Origin: Candidatus Peribacteraceae bacterium | GTDB taxonomy: Bacteria > Patescibacteriota > Gracilibacteria > Peribacterales > Peribacteraceae | Reading direction: 5' to 3' | NCBI GenBank assembly: GCA_018061945.1 | Contig: JAGOTD010000002.1 | Span: 124,001-188,000 of the forward strand | DNA: 64,000 bases | Shown: in pieces, positions 55,316-63,404 of the stretch | Numbering within the stretch: position 1 is the stretch's first letter | Layout: each line of letters begins with the position of its first letter | Notes under the pieces: generated by a model | Told to the model about the DNA's origin: nothing | The model's database searches: none | The model's input: the letters and a program-made list of their open reading frames with translations, nothing else | Position numbers and translations under genes: made by a program

Positions 55316-55401
55316 GGGTCGGTAGCGAAGTGGCCAAACGCATCAGACTGTAAATCTGACGGCTTATGCCTTCGCAGGTTCGAATCCTGCCCGGCCCACC
55401 A
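55316..55401 (+). tRNA. tRNA-Tyr (anticodon GTA)
   Basis: Acceptor stem GGGTCGG / CCGGCCC (one G-U pair), D arm with AAGTGGCCAAACGC, anticodon stem TCAGA / TCTGA with loop CTGTAAA (anticodon at 55350-55352), a long variable arm as expected for a class II tRNA, T arm GCAGG-TTCGAAT-CCTGC, discriminator A, and an encoded CCA. Confidence 0.95.
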
Positions 55402-55489
55402 TTTTATACAATCTCACGCGTGCATACCGATTTTTATCAGTTTTTTAAAATATGTACTATTTACAGAATTATTATAGAATAGTTCTATT

Positions 55490-56506
55490 ATGAGCACTTC
55501 GCGCTTAGTTCCTAGTGATCACGCTACATATGATGCTGCATTAATAAATGCGTTTCATGGATCCGCGTCGCTTTTTCGGAGAACTAAAATTGAAACGCCA
55601 AAGATTACAACGAGTGATTTAGTAAATGACTTTCGCGAGCGATTGAAAAATATGATCATTCCTCAGTCGAAATTAACGCCACAATCATTTCATGAAAATA
55701 GAAGAATATTCGATCATATTTGTTATCGAGTACTTTCGATGTCAGCCTACTATCACGGTGGAAAATCAACTCAGCAAGATATGGAAGGGAAGATGATTGA
55801 TAAAATACAACAATTAGCTTCTGTAAATAAAGGTAGCCATATAATTCTCGAAGCATCCGATCCATTATTTAAAACAGGTGTTTACATGCAAGGTCCAGAA
55901 GGTACACAGATAAAGGCACATAAAAGGACAGCAAACGAAAGATCATTTGCCGAAGCTTTGTCACTATTACCGCTTCAGGAAATATTAAAAAAGGAATTTC
56001 CATTTTTGTTTTCTGTTGAAAAAAGCAATATCATCGATCATGGGTATCTTATTCGACGCAAAATATTGCAATTACTTGATGGAAAGATGGCAGTAGATTC
56101 CGATTTACAGCAACAAATTTTCGATGTGATGCAGAAAAATGCTTTGGAAATAGCAGATGTGCAAGATACTAATCGAATTCAAGCTATGGCTGAAGAATTT
56201 GGTATCAGCGATATTTGGAATGACGAATCAAATTTCGTGTTTGAAAAGCTATTTGATGGAAATGCAAAAATACATGAGAGAGCAGAAAAAATTTCCATTT
56301 TATCTGAGCAAAAACTTCTGGTGTTAGCAAATCAAGCAAACACAGAAGAGTTTAATACATTTACAGGAATGGTTGCTCAGTACTGTATGGTAAATAAAAT
56401 TACACCAAGTAAGCATCCACTGTTGGTATTACTAATGTTGCTGGCATCGCTTGGTGATGATATGCCAGTTGATGAATTGCGTCGGTATCTCACGCTTGAG
56501 TCATAA
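55490..56506 (+). CDS. Cytoplasmic protein of unknown function, A+T-rich
   Basis: 338 residues, mostly helical, no TM, no signal, no recognised motif. Its codon use is visibly richer in A and T than in the flanking genes. It begins 88 bases after the tRNA-Tyr gene, a common place for acquired DNA, but no integrase or att repeat was seen. A perfect inverted repeat ATAGAA-TAG-TTCTAT (55474-55488) stands directly before ATG 55490 and contains a TAGAAT box 9 bases from it. Confidence 0.65.
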   Translation: MSTSRLVPSDHATYDAALINAFHGSASLFRRTKIETPKITTSDLVNDFRERLKNMIIPQSKLTPQSFHENRRIFDHICYRVLSMSAYYHGGKSTQQDMEGKMIDKIQQLASVNKGSHIILEASDPLFKTGVYMQGPEGTQIKAHKRTANERSFAEALSLLPLQEILKKEFPFLFSVEKSNIIDHGYLIRRKILQLLDGKMAVDSDLQQQIFDVMQKNALEIADVQDTNRIQAMAEEFGISDIWNDESNFVFEKLFDGNAKIHERAEKISILSEQKLLVLANQANTEEFNTFTGMVAQYCMVNKITPSKHPLLVLLMLLASLGDDMPVDELRRYLTLES

Positions 56507-56605
56507 TTTTTTACACATTATCACTTGATCCAACCATAAATTGATTCGCATTGGATAGCTCATTGCTGAACATATGAGTATCATGAATGCTTATTGCACC
56601 TCACT

Positions 56606-57805
56606 ATGAAAAAACAATCTTTTCAGCGTCTCCTTGCGTCGTCTCTCGTTGTTTGGATGCCACTTGTCACTATCACCAGTGCTGCTACAGATAGCGCGCC
56701 AAAATCTTTTGTGGATGTATCGGCAAACGATTGGTTTGCGCCGTACGTGCAGACAGCAGTGGAGCGAGGGTTTGCCTCGGGTTACAAAGATGCAAATGGC
56801 GTATCGAACGGGTATTTCGGGCCAGGAAATAGAGTGACGTACGCCGAAGCGCTCTCGATGATTATGAATATGACGAACACAGAAATTGGTGGCGAGCCAT
56901 ATAATCTGTCGGCAATCGATACGTGGGCCGCGCCATATGTAGCAACTGCCGAAGCGATGGATTTAACTGTGTATGGAAAGGGTCTAAATGTGAATACGCC
57001 CATTTCGCGCGGTGCGGTTGCCCAGACTATTATAGAAATATCCAAACCCGCACCACCACGCGGTTATTTGCATTTTGCGGATTTGCCGACGACACATACG
57101 TACTACGCAGCAGTCGAAACGTTGGCCGAAGCCGGTATTATGAAAGGTGATGCCAAAACCAATACCATCAATCCCGACGGCTACATCAATCGCGCCGAGA
57201 TTTGCAAAATCCTGTCGCTCCTCAGCGGCCCGATCCGTTCCAGTAGCAGCAGTATTGTTGCACGTGATGATCAATCATCCTCTGCTACTCAAACAAGTGT
57301 ATCATCATCTGTTTCGTCATCTTCAGCTGCTGTTTATATCTCGAGTAATCAGCGTTTAGTCAAGCAACCAATCAATGTACGCAGTGGCATGGGAATGGCA
57401 TACAGAAGTTTGTTGCAAGTACCCACAGGTACAGTTGTCGATTTGATGGAAGAAAATGGTGTGTGGGCAAAAATTCGTTTACAGAATGGCACAGAAGGAT
57501 TCGCATTGAGCAAGTATCTGCTGCTGCCCGCTGGTTACATTCCAGCAAGTTCCGCATCATCGATTTCTTCATCAGCGCCACAATTTTCTTCTGTTTCTTC
57601 CGCATCAATGATTGGCGACATGTGGGTGATCAATCATCCGGTAAAAGTACGCAGCGATGCTTCTATGACAAGTGGCAGTCAGTTCGAGCTTCCAACAGGA
57701 ACAGCTGTCGTTCTCGTAGAAAAGGTCGGCGAATGGGCGCATATCACGCTGCAAGACGGTCGAAGCGGTTATGTTGTGCTCAAGTTCCTGTCGCGGTCAA
57801 AATAA
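56606..57805 (+). CDS. SLH- and SH3-domain envelope protein
   Basis: 399 residues. Signal peptide (LLASSLVVWMPLVTITSAA), three SLH domains (SFVDVSANDWFAPYVQTAVERG; the DTWAAPYV unit; FADLPTTHTYYAAVETLAEAGIM, each as the start of a repeat), a Ser-rich linker, then two bacterial SH3 domains (INVRSGMGMAYRSLLQVPTG and VKVRSDASMTSGSQFELPTG). SLH domains bind pyruvylated cell wall polymers; SH3b domains bind peptidoglycan or peptides. It is probably a non-covalently wall-bound structural or adapter protein. The start is ATG 56606, which gives a proper signal peptide. Confidence 0.88.
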   Translation: MKKQSFQRLLASSLVVWMPLVTITSAATDSAPKSFVDVSANDWFAPYVQTAVERGFASGYKDANGVSNGYFGPGNRVTYAEALSMIMNMTNTEIGGEPYNLSAIDTWAAPYVATAEAMDLTVYGKGLNVNTPISRGAVAQTIIEISKPAPPRGYLHFADLPTTHTYYAAVETLAEAGIMKGDAKTNTINPDGYINRAEICKILSLLSGPIRSSSSSIVARDDQSSSATQTSVSSSVSSSSAAVYISSNQRLVKQPINVRSGMGMAYRSLLQVPTGTVVDLMEENGVWAKIRLQNGTEGFALSKYLLLPAGYIPASSASSISSSAPQFSSVSSASMIGDMWVINHPVKVRSDASMTSGSQFELPTGTAVVLVEKVGEWAHITLQDGRSGYVVLKFLSRSK

Positions 57806-57834
57806 TTCTCAGCAACAACTCTCCTCGCTGGAAT

Positions 57835-58782
57835 TTAGAGAATAAACGTCGCTGCAAAAACAGGAATGAATACAGCCGCGACGAGTGTGCTAAAGAGCAC
57901 AGTTAACGCTGTCTTCTGTGGCTCAATACGAAGTTCTGTTGCATACACCACAGTGGTTGCAGCCATGGGAACGATCGACAGAAACAAAAGCACTTGATGA
58001 GTGGCGGCAGTAAAAAGATGCAGATGATGAAGATCGAGAAAAATAAAAAACCCAGTGGCAAGCGGCCAGCAGATAAACTTTGAAATAAAGGCAAAAATAG
58101 TGAACACCCAGTCAATCGCGATGCGCTTCACATCGGCAACACCAAGTCCGATGAGCATCATACCCAAAATGCCATAGGCTGCTTTGGACTGAAGAAAGAG
58201 AGTATCGATTGCAACTGGTAGATGAAGATGTATTGCTTGCGCCGCTATGCCCAGAAGAAACGCGTAAATTCCCGGAAGCTTGAGAAGTTTTTGCATGCTC
58301 TCACCCACTGTGTGGTGGCCTTTGGCCGTTATGTAAAAACCGATGGTGCTTTGATAGATGACGAGTCCCATCATGCACAGGACAATTGTTCCGTACGTCC
58401 AATCGCCAAGCAAAGCAGCGGCAATCGGCAAGCCAAAATAACCGGTATTGCCTGTGCCTGCCGAGAAAGCCAATATATTTCGATGCGCATCTTTCCACAA
58501 AAATTTACTGGCAGCGTACGTAGCTAAACATAAGCCTGTGCCAAGCACAAACATCACAAGCGGCAACAGTAAGGTGTGACTGTTTATCTGCACAGTCAGC
58601 GTTGCATAGAAAATAATAATCGGATCAAGAACGTACAGCATGAGTGCCGTAATACTTTCCTTTTTGACACGCGCGAAACGTCCGGCAATAAAACCGGCAG
58701 CTATCAGCAAATACAACGGAGCAATGCGCAAAAAAAGATCGACAAACATACGAAAAAAGGAGGCACCAGAGTAAACAATCAT
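57835..58782 (-). CDS. AEC-family permease
   Basis: 315 residues with about ten TM segments. The family pattern is seen in RIAPLYLLIAAGFIAGRF near the N-terminus, SAGTGNTGYFGLPIA in the centre (NxGxxGxP signature of AEC / auxin efflux carrier-type transporters), and MLIGLGVADV. Substrates of bacterial members are often malate, other organic acids or unknown. It starts 24 bases after the stop of the cupredoxin-like gene, so it is likely the last gene of that operon. An internal ATG (58749) is a possible start. Confidence 0.85.
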   Translation of the reverse strand: MIVYSGASFFRMFVDLFLRIAPLYLLIAAGFIAGRFARVKKESITALMLYVLDPIIIFYATLTVQINSHTLLLPLVMFVLGTGLCLATYAASKFLWKDAHRNILAFSAGTGNTGYFGLPIAAALLGDWTYGTIVLCMMGLVIYQSTIGFYITAKGHHTVGESMQKLLKLPGIYAFLLGIAAQAIHLHLPVAIDTLFLQSKAAYGILGMMLIGLGVADVKRIAIDWVFTIFAFISKFICWPLATGFFIFLDLHHLHLFTAATHQVLLFLSIVPMAATTVVYATELRIEPQKTALTVLFSTLVAAVFIPVFAATFIL

Positions 58783-58806
58783 GGTGAGAAATGCAATCCG
58801 TCGATA

Positions 58807-59838
58807 TTACGATGCACGCATCATCCGGCGCGAAATACAGCCGAAGAACACAACTGTCAGTACAATGGGCAGCCATTCGGTCGGGCCGGTAGCTGCATTG
58901 TGCAGCGGCTTAATAATTGTCTGATTCGACGCAGCAGGCCGAGGCTTGGATGTGGTTTTAGAGGACGATATTCCCGTATTTTTATTGTTGCCAACTGTTA
59001 GTGCATTGGTAGGCAGCGTGCCGCTTAACTGCTGAGTTTGCGACGACTGAGACGAAGAAGTAGGCGTTAAATCTAAAACAACGTTCCCGCTATCTCCATC
59101 AGAAACAGCTTTGATAGTAGCAATGCTCGAAGCAGACGATGATACAGATGATTCTGTGCCGCCGTACGTAAAAGGCGAAGATGACGGAGAGACAGAAGAC
59201 GGAGTGGAGTCTGTTGATGCGATATCGAATGGAATCGGAATCATGCTGAAATCATCGATAGCTGTCACTTCCGCGCTCTGCGTACTGGAAGTGCTGGATG
59301 CGGAATTGCCGCTGATACTTGCAATAATAGTCAGCTTTTTCTCGGCCGACATTGTTTCGGAGTAATATTCATACGTTCCAGGCAGTAAGCTGGCACTGGC
59401 TGTTACGAGAACCGGTGTTGCATCGAACAGGATCTGCGGCGTTGTAATAGGGCCGTTTGGTGTATCGGATTTGAGCACCTGTGGCTGGCCTGAATCGTTT
59501 TTCAGACTGAACTGGCCGCCAACTGCGAGTGTGAGAGTATCTGGAGTAAAACCGTCTGCACGTAAAATAACCACTTGTTCCGGTGGAATTAAATCGCCGC
59601 GCAAATTACCGATACCCAAATAGAACATGGCTCCAAGCAAAAGCACCACGCCCACGCCAGCAAAAGCTGCAAGATTGATAGGACGGGCAGACGGATCGAC
59701 GCGAACGTAATCATGCGTTGGCTCAGCAACGGATTCTATGCGAACGGTGCTAGAATGTTTGGTCGGAGGTACCGACGCTGGTTCCTGTTTTTCAGGTCCG
59801 TCGGTTGTATTCCACTGTGAATCGAGAGCGTTATACAT
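58807..59838 (-). CDS. Membrane protein with cupredoxin-like domain
   Basis: 343 residues. A cytoplasmic N-terminus of about 50 residues leads to a TM (LAAFAGVGVVLLLGAMFYLGI). A cupredoxin-like beta domain follows (VVILRADGFTPDTLTLAVGG, then LLPGTYEYYSE), then a Ser/Thr-rich linker, and a C-terminal hydrophobic segment with GPTEWLPIVLTVVFFGCISRR. The His, Cys and Met copper ligands of true cupredoxins are absent, so metal binding is unlikely. The C-terminus looks like a sorting or anchor signal. ATG 59838 follows the previous stop by one base, so the two genes are coupled. Confidence 0.72.
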   Translation of the reverse strand: MYNALDSQWNTTDGPEKQEPASVPPTKHSSTVRIESVAEPTHDYVRVDPSARPINLAAFAGVGVVLLLGAMFYLGIGNLRGDLIPPEQVVILRADGFTPDTLTLAVGGQFSLKNDSGQPQVLKSDTPNGPITTPQILFDATPVLVTASASLLPGTYEYYSETMSAEKKLTIIASISGNSASSTSSTQSAEVTAIDDFSMIPIPFDIASTDSTPSSVSPSSSPFTYGGTESSVSSSASSIATIKAVSDGDSGNVVLDLTPTSSSQSSQTQQLSGTLPTNALTVGNNKNTGISSSKTTSKPRPAASNQTIIKPLHNAATGPTEWLPIVLTVVFFGCISRRMMRAS

Positions 59839-59839
59839 T

Positions 59840-61015
59840 CTAGAGTTGAGAAGAGGCAAGAGAGTGACGGCGCCAGGCAAACGCGGTGCCGATCAAAGCT
59901 GAAACAAGACAGATAAGAGCGACATCTGTTCCAATACCCGAATTTGTTACGTGAGTACCACCATTATTCTGAATCGGATTTCCGTTGATGAGCGGCTGGT
60001 CAATCGGCGTGGTATCGCTCAGCGGAGCAGTGGATGTTTCGGCACGCCCCACGACAACACCGACTTCCTGGCTAAACGCAGTTTCTTCGTTCGCCGCATT
60101 AAATCCGCGAACAGCAATAAAATATTGTTTGCCCTGTTCTAAATCGCGCAGCACCAAGCTACTCGATGTTTTCTGAATACTGCGACGCTGCATGTAGCGG
60201 CCCGATGTATTGCCGTAGTACACGTTGTAGCCAACAAGCTGGCTCGAAAGCAGTCCGTCCCAGCCGATAAATAGATTGGCATCTTTAGTCGTGACGCGCA
60301 GATTTTGAATCTGCAATAAGCCGAATGTCGATTGCTGACCAGAAACACTGGATGCAATAGAGGTACTTGAGGAAGAAATCTGAGTAATGGCGCTCGATTG
60401 CATGCCTCCTGCTACTGCGATTGTAAGCGATGGTGGCGCAATGGAAAGAAGAGGCGTGCTGGTAGTACCAACTACTTTCATCACGCTGGTTTCGCCTGTA
60501 CCGTCTGCAAGATAATTATGAAAACGAAGCGACGTAGGACGAGCCGATGATAAAACGCGGAACGTAATACGAGCAATTGCCACATCATTTTCTATTAACT
60601 TACCCTGTGTTCCGCCTCCTATTTTGATAACACCTGTCTTTGCATCGATAGATTGTTCGCCCGGAAGTGCGATCGGCAATGCCGATGCCAGCTCGATATT
60701 GCGAGCTTCCAGTGTGGCTGGGTCGTATTCCACCCAGCTACGAACCGTAGAAATTTCCTGTGGATTACTCGATTTCAACACAATATCAATATCCAGAATG
60801 TCTCCCGCCTTGAGAGCATCGGTTTGCAGTGTCTGAGCATTCTGTATGGAATACTGAGGACAAGTAGAACGCTGCGGCAAAATACAGTGTGGCGCAAACG
60901 TAAGCAGCGGACTTGTCGTCTGCCCTGTAGCTGGGTAGGCCATTATCAGCATGGCAAATGCTGTCACAATGGACGTGAGAACCCGGAGAAGAATGTGCTT
61001 TTTTTGTGTGAACAT
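59840..61015 (-). CDS. Exported cohesin/FN3-like surface protein
   Basis: 391 residues. Signal peptide (LLRVLTSIVTAFAMLIMAYPATG), a cohesin-type beta domain (ALKAGDILDIDIVLKSSNP, with SWVEYDPATLEARNIEL and DVAIARITFRVL), a Ser-rich linker, a fibronectin type III domain (NLRVTTKDANLFIGWDG and VGYNVYYGNTSGRY to GKQYFIAVRGFNAANEE), and a C-terminal TM with a basic end (AFAWRRH). It may offer a docking surface; no dockerin is in this window. ATG 61015 follows TGC-TATAAT by 8 bases. First gene of a three-gene operon. Confidence 0.8.
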   Translation of the reverse strand: MFTQKKHILLRVLTSIVTAFAMLIMAYPATGQTTSPLLTFAPHCILPQRSTCPQYSIQNAQTLQTDALKAGDILDIDIVLKSSNPQEISTVRSWVEYDPATLEARNIELASALPIALPGEQSIDAKTGVIKIGGGTQGKLIENDVAIARITFRVLSSARPTSLRFHNYLADGTGETSVMKVVGTTSTPLLSIAPPSLTIAVAGGMQSSAITQISSSSTSIASSVSGQQSTFGLLQIQNLRVTTKDANLFIGWDGLLSSQLVGYNVYYGNTSGRYMQRRSIQKTSSSLVLRDLEQGKQYFIAVRGFNAANEETAFSQEVGVVVGRAETSTAPLSDTTPIDQPLINGNPIQNNGGTHVTNSGIGTDVALICLVSALIGTAFAWRRHSLASSQL

Positions 61016-61023
61016 TTCCACCT

Positions 61024-61032
61024 ATTATAGCA
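61024..61032 (-). promoter_or_regulatory. Extended -10 of cohesin operon
   Basis: TGC-TATAAT on the minus strand, 8 bases before ATG 61015. Confidence 0.7.
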
Positions 61033-61161
61033 TAAAACACCACTTTTGGACTAGGGTGTGTAGTAGACAAGATATTAATTATATATTTAAGTATATTTTA
61101 ATATTTTGATTGAATTGATAAAGAACGCAGGACGATAGAACGAGGAACGTAGAAAAACGTG

Positions 61162-61187
61162 TCACTCTGAGCGGAGTCGAAGAGTGA
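61162..61187. repeat. Palindrome with GAGCGGAGTCGA loop
   Basis: Perfect stem TCACTCT / AGAGTGA around the loop. It is enclosed by outer arms of GAACGTAGAACGATA-type words (61126-61156 and 61210-61228), upstream of holA. Confidence 0.7.
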
Positions 61188-61243
61188 TTATTGTAACAAG
61201 AACGACTGACTCTATCGTTCTACGTTCTTCAGCAGTACATCAA

Positions 61244-61252
61244 TGCTATACT
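61244..61252 (+). promoter_or_regulatory. Extended -10 of holA, leaderless start
   Basis: TGC-TATACT ends 6 bases before the GTG at 61259 and decides that start. Confidence 0.65.
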
Positions 61253-61258
61253 CGTGCC

Positions 61259-62221
61259 GTGAACCCAAATATCTTCCTCTTCACCGGCGAAAACTCCTAT
61301 GCACTGCGCAAAGAGATTGGCCGCTGGCGCGATGCTTTTCAGGAAAAATACGGTATCGAAACTATCGAACGGCTCGATGGTGCGCGTACCTCTCCAACCG
61401 AACTTTTAGATGTCGTCGCAACTTTGCCTTTTTTGGCAGAAAAACGAATGGTTATCGTGGATCAAATTCCAAAAGCCACCAAAGAACAAATTCAACTACT
61501 TGCAGCAGAAATTCATCCGAATTGTGTCTTACTCATCATCGATGAAAAACCGGATAAGCGCACAGTCGCGTATAAAGCCATTAAAGATATTGTGACAATC
61601 AAAACATTCGATGCATTGCCACCTGCCAAGTTGCTTGGCTGGATTGTGCAGGAATGCGAGAAGTCAGCTATTCAATGTCCTTCAACGAGTGCTCAATTTC
61701 TCATTGATATGGTCGGGGAAGATCAGGAATTACTTTCGAATGAAATCCAGAAGCTGATCGCATACATGGCGCCTCAAAGCACGCTTACGCCTGCTATCAT
61801 TGATCTACTCTGCGTGCCTTCCGGCGAACAGGTCATTTGGAAACTCACAGATCTACTTGGTAAAAAAGATATTGCGGGCGCGCTTCGTTTTTTAGCCCAT
61901 CGCTACGAAAGAGGGGAAGATCCGTACGGTGTATGGGTTGTGTTGCTCAACGCTGTAAAAAATATCGCGACTATTTGGATGGCTCTGCAAGAAGCGCAAG
62001 GAAAAGAGAGCGACGTTTCAGCCAAAACAGGTATGCATTTCTTAAGCGTTCGCGGATTATTACCTCTGTGCAAGTCACTCACTCAAGAGCAAGTTCGCAC
62101 ACTTGTTACCTTTGCTGCCTGCACAGATATCGCTCTCAAATCCGGAAAGCTCAAATACACGGTAGAACAGCCCCAAGAGGTGATGATTGCAGCGGAAAGA
62201 CTGATTCTGTGCTGCCTATAG
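61259..62221 (+). CDS. holA: DNA polymerase III delta subunit
   Basis: 320 residues from a GTG start. The N-terminus IFLFTGENSYALRKEI and the AAA+-like core (LPFLAEKRMVIVDQI, then PNCVLLIIDEKPDKR) match the clamp-loader delta subunit that opens the sliding clamp. The C-terminal collar has GEQVIWKLTDLLGKKDIAGAL-type helices and FAACTDIALKSGK. No ATPase P-loop is expected in delta, and none is seen. The GTG is chosen because a strong -10 box ends 6 bases upstream; the longer frame would run through the palindrome region. Confidence 0.9.
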   Translation: MNPNIFLFTGENSYALRKEIGRWRDAFQEKYGIETIERLDGARTSPTELLDVVATLPFLAEKRMVIVDQIPKATKEQIQLLAAEIHPNCVLLIIDEKPDKRTVAYKAIKDIVTIKTFDALPPAKLLGWIVQECEKSAIQCPSTSAQFLIDMVGEDQELLSNEIQKLIAYMAPQSTLTPAIIDLLCVPSGEQVIWKLTDLLGKKDIAGALRFLAHRYERGEDPYGVWVVLLNAVKNIATIWMALQEAQGKESDVSAKTGMHFLSVRGLLPLCKSLTQEQVRTLVTFAACTDIALKSGKLKYTVEQPQEVMIAAERLILCCL

Positions 62222-62276
62222 CTGAATCGAATTGCGAAGTACGAATCACGAATTTAGAAAAAAATACCTAACGTCA

Positions 62277-62340
62277 GCGTGTCACTCTGAGCGGAGCCCG
62301 CCCGGCTGAATCCGTTCGGACGGGTCGAAGAGCGACACGC
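62277..62340. repeat. Palindrome carrying an inserted second palindrome
   Basis: Stem GCGTGTCACTCT / AGAGCGACACGC (one mismatch). The family loop GAGCGGAG-TCGA is split exactly by 28 bases (62297-62324) that form the CCCGCCCGG-CTGAAT-CCG-TTCGGACGGG module also found at 49465-49496. Confidence 0.75.
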
Positions 62341-62369
62341 TAATTAGCTAAAAAGTTACAACCTCGCTT

Positions 62370-62762
62370 CTACATATTCTGAATATTTTTCAGAATGGAT
62401 TCTTCGGTCAATACCTCATTGTCCTGATGCTCCCTTTCAGCTTTTACCCGTTGTTCACGCTTATTCTTACGCTCGGCAGCAATATCTTCTACCTTTTTCT
62501 GCGGAGCAGTTTCTGCGCTAGATGAACCAGTGTACTTGGCATCGATAGCTGCCAGCTGATTTTTTTCATTCGTTAAAATCTCCTCCAGATTCTGTATTTG
62601 TTCTGGCGTCATAACGGGCAAAATATTCATCCAATATTGTCGCTCCTCGTTATTCATGCTTTCGGATTCAAGAATAAGCTGAACCAATGGACCAAACTTG
62701 GTCTGCGCATCAGCAGGAATTTTTACAGACCCTGCGCCAGATTGTTGAGCGGAATCAGCCAT
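62370..62762 (-). CDS. Small helical protein, unknown
   Basis: 130 residues from ATG 62762 (MADSAQQSGAGSVKIP). A helical domain of about 60 residues (LVQLILESESMNNEERQYW; LPVMTPEQIQNLEEIL) is followed by a charged coiled-coil tail (VEDIAAERKNKREQRVKAERE). No TM. It looks like a conserved cytoplasmic protein, but no family name can be given. It lies upstream of neither greA nor holA in an obvious operon. Confidence 0.65.
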   Translation of the reverse strand: MADSAQQSGAGSVKIPADAQTKFGPLVQLILESESMNNEERQYWMNILPVMTPEQIQNLEEILTNEKNQLAAIDAKYTGSSSAETAPQKKVEDIAAERKNKREQRVKAEREHQDNEVLTEESILKNIQNM

Positions 62763-62794
62763 GGAGAAAGAATAGACGAAGAAATGGTTATTGA

Positions 62795-62880
62795 AAATAC
62801 GAAGATCAAAGAACCAAGCACGAAACAAGCCTGAAATTGGAATTTCGAAGATCGAATTTGTCTAGAATTTGGTTCTTCGT
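62795..62880. repeat. Inverted repeat of CGAAGAACCAAATTCG words
   Basis: CGAAGATCAAAGAACCAAGC-type words are followed by their complement (ATTTGGTTCTTCGTCCTTCG at the right). Related words occur at 52660-52725. Confidence 0.5.
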
Positions 62881-62894
62881 CCTTCGGATTTCGC

Positions 62895-63404
62895 TTACGC
62901 TACTTTTAGTACCTCATACGTATACTTGCCAGCCGGCGCGTCTACATGTATCTCGTCACCTTTTTCGTGACCAAGGAGAGCTTTACCGATAGGGGATTCG
63001 TTGCTGATTTTGTGGTTGAGTGGATCTGCCTCCATGCTTCCGACAATTGTGTAACTCTCGGGCTCATCGTCGTCGGTCTTGTTGCGAACTGTGACTGTTG
63101 ATCCGATATCGATTACTTTTCCTTTGCTCGTCTTCATGGACGCCCCTTCTGTGATGAGCTTGGCATTCTTGATCTGATTTTCGAGTTCCAAAATGCGACC
63201 TTCGATAAACGCCTGGTCGTTCTTTGCCTCTTCGTATTCTGCGTTTTCCGACAAATCTCCGTAGGAAATAGCCTCTTTAAGACGAGCGGCAATTTCACTG
63301 CGTTTGTTGGTCTTAAGACCATCGAGCTCTTCTTTGAGCTTCTTTAAGCCTTCCTTCGTAATAAGGATAGATTCGTCGTCTACAAAAGTGGTTGAAGTTG
63401 GCAT
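62895..63404 (-). CDS. greA: Transcription elongation factor GreA
   Basis: 169 residues. The N-terminal coiled-coil hairpin begins LITKEGLKKLKEELDGLK and carries the tip acidic residues in GDLSENAEYEEAK, which stimulate RNA cleavage in backtracked RNA polymerase. The C-terminal FKBP-like domain has ESYTIVGSMEAD, ISNESPIGKALLGHEKGDEI and a final TYEVLKVA. ATG 63404 is used, 9 bases after a TACAAT box; the 3-residue-longer form would begin inside that spacing. Confidence 0.96.
   Translation of the reverse strand: MPTSTTFVDDESILITKEGLKKLKEELDGLKTNKRSEIAARLKEAISYGDLSENAEYEEAKNDQAFIEGRILELENQIKNAKLITEGASMKTSKGKVIDIGSTVTVRNKTDDDEPESYTIVGSMEADPLNHKISNESPIGKALLGHEKGDEIHVDAPAGKYTYEVLKVA

Noticed and set aside
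55398-55490. An attachment-site duplication after tRNA-Tyr
   Set aside because: No second copy of the tRNA 3' end was found by eye in the following 2 kb, and no integrase is present.
58807-59838. A copper-binding cupredoxin
   Set aside because: The domain shape fits, but the His, Cys and Met ligands are absent.
61184-61258. An N-terminal extension of holA
   Set aside because: It is coded by the repeat arms and the -10 box; the conserved N-terminus begins at GTG 61259.
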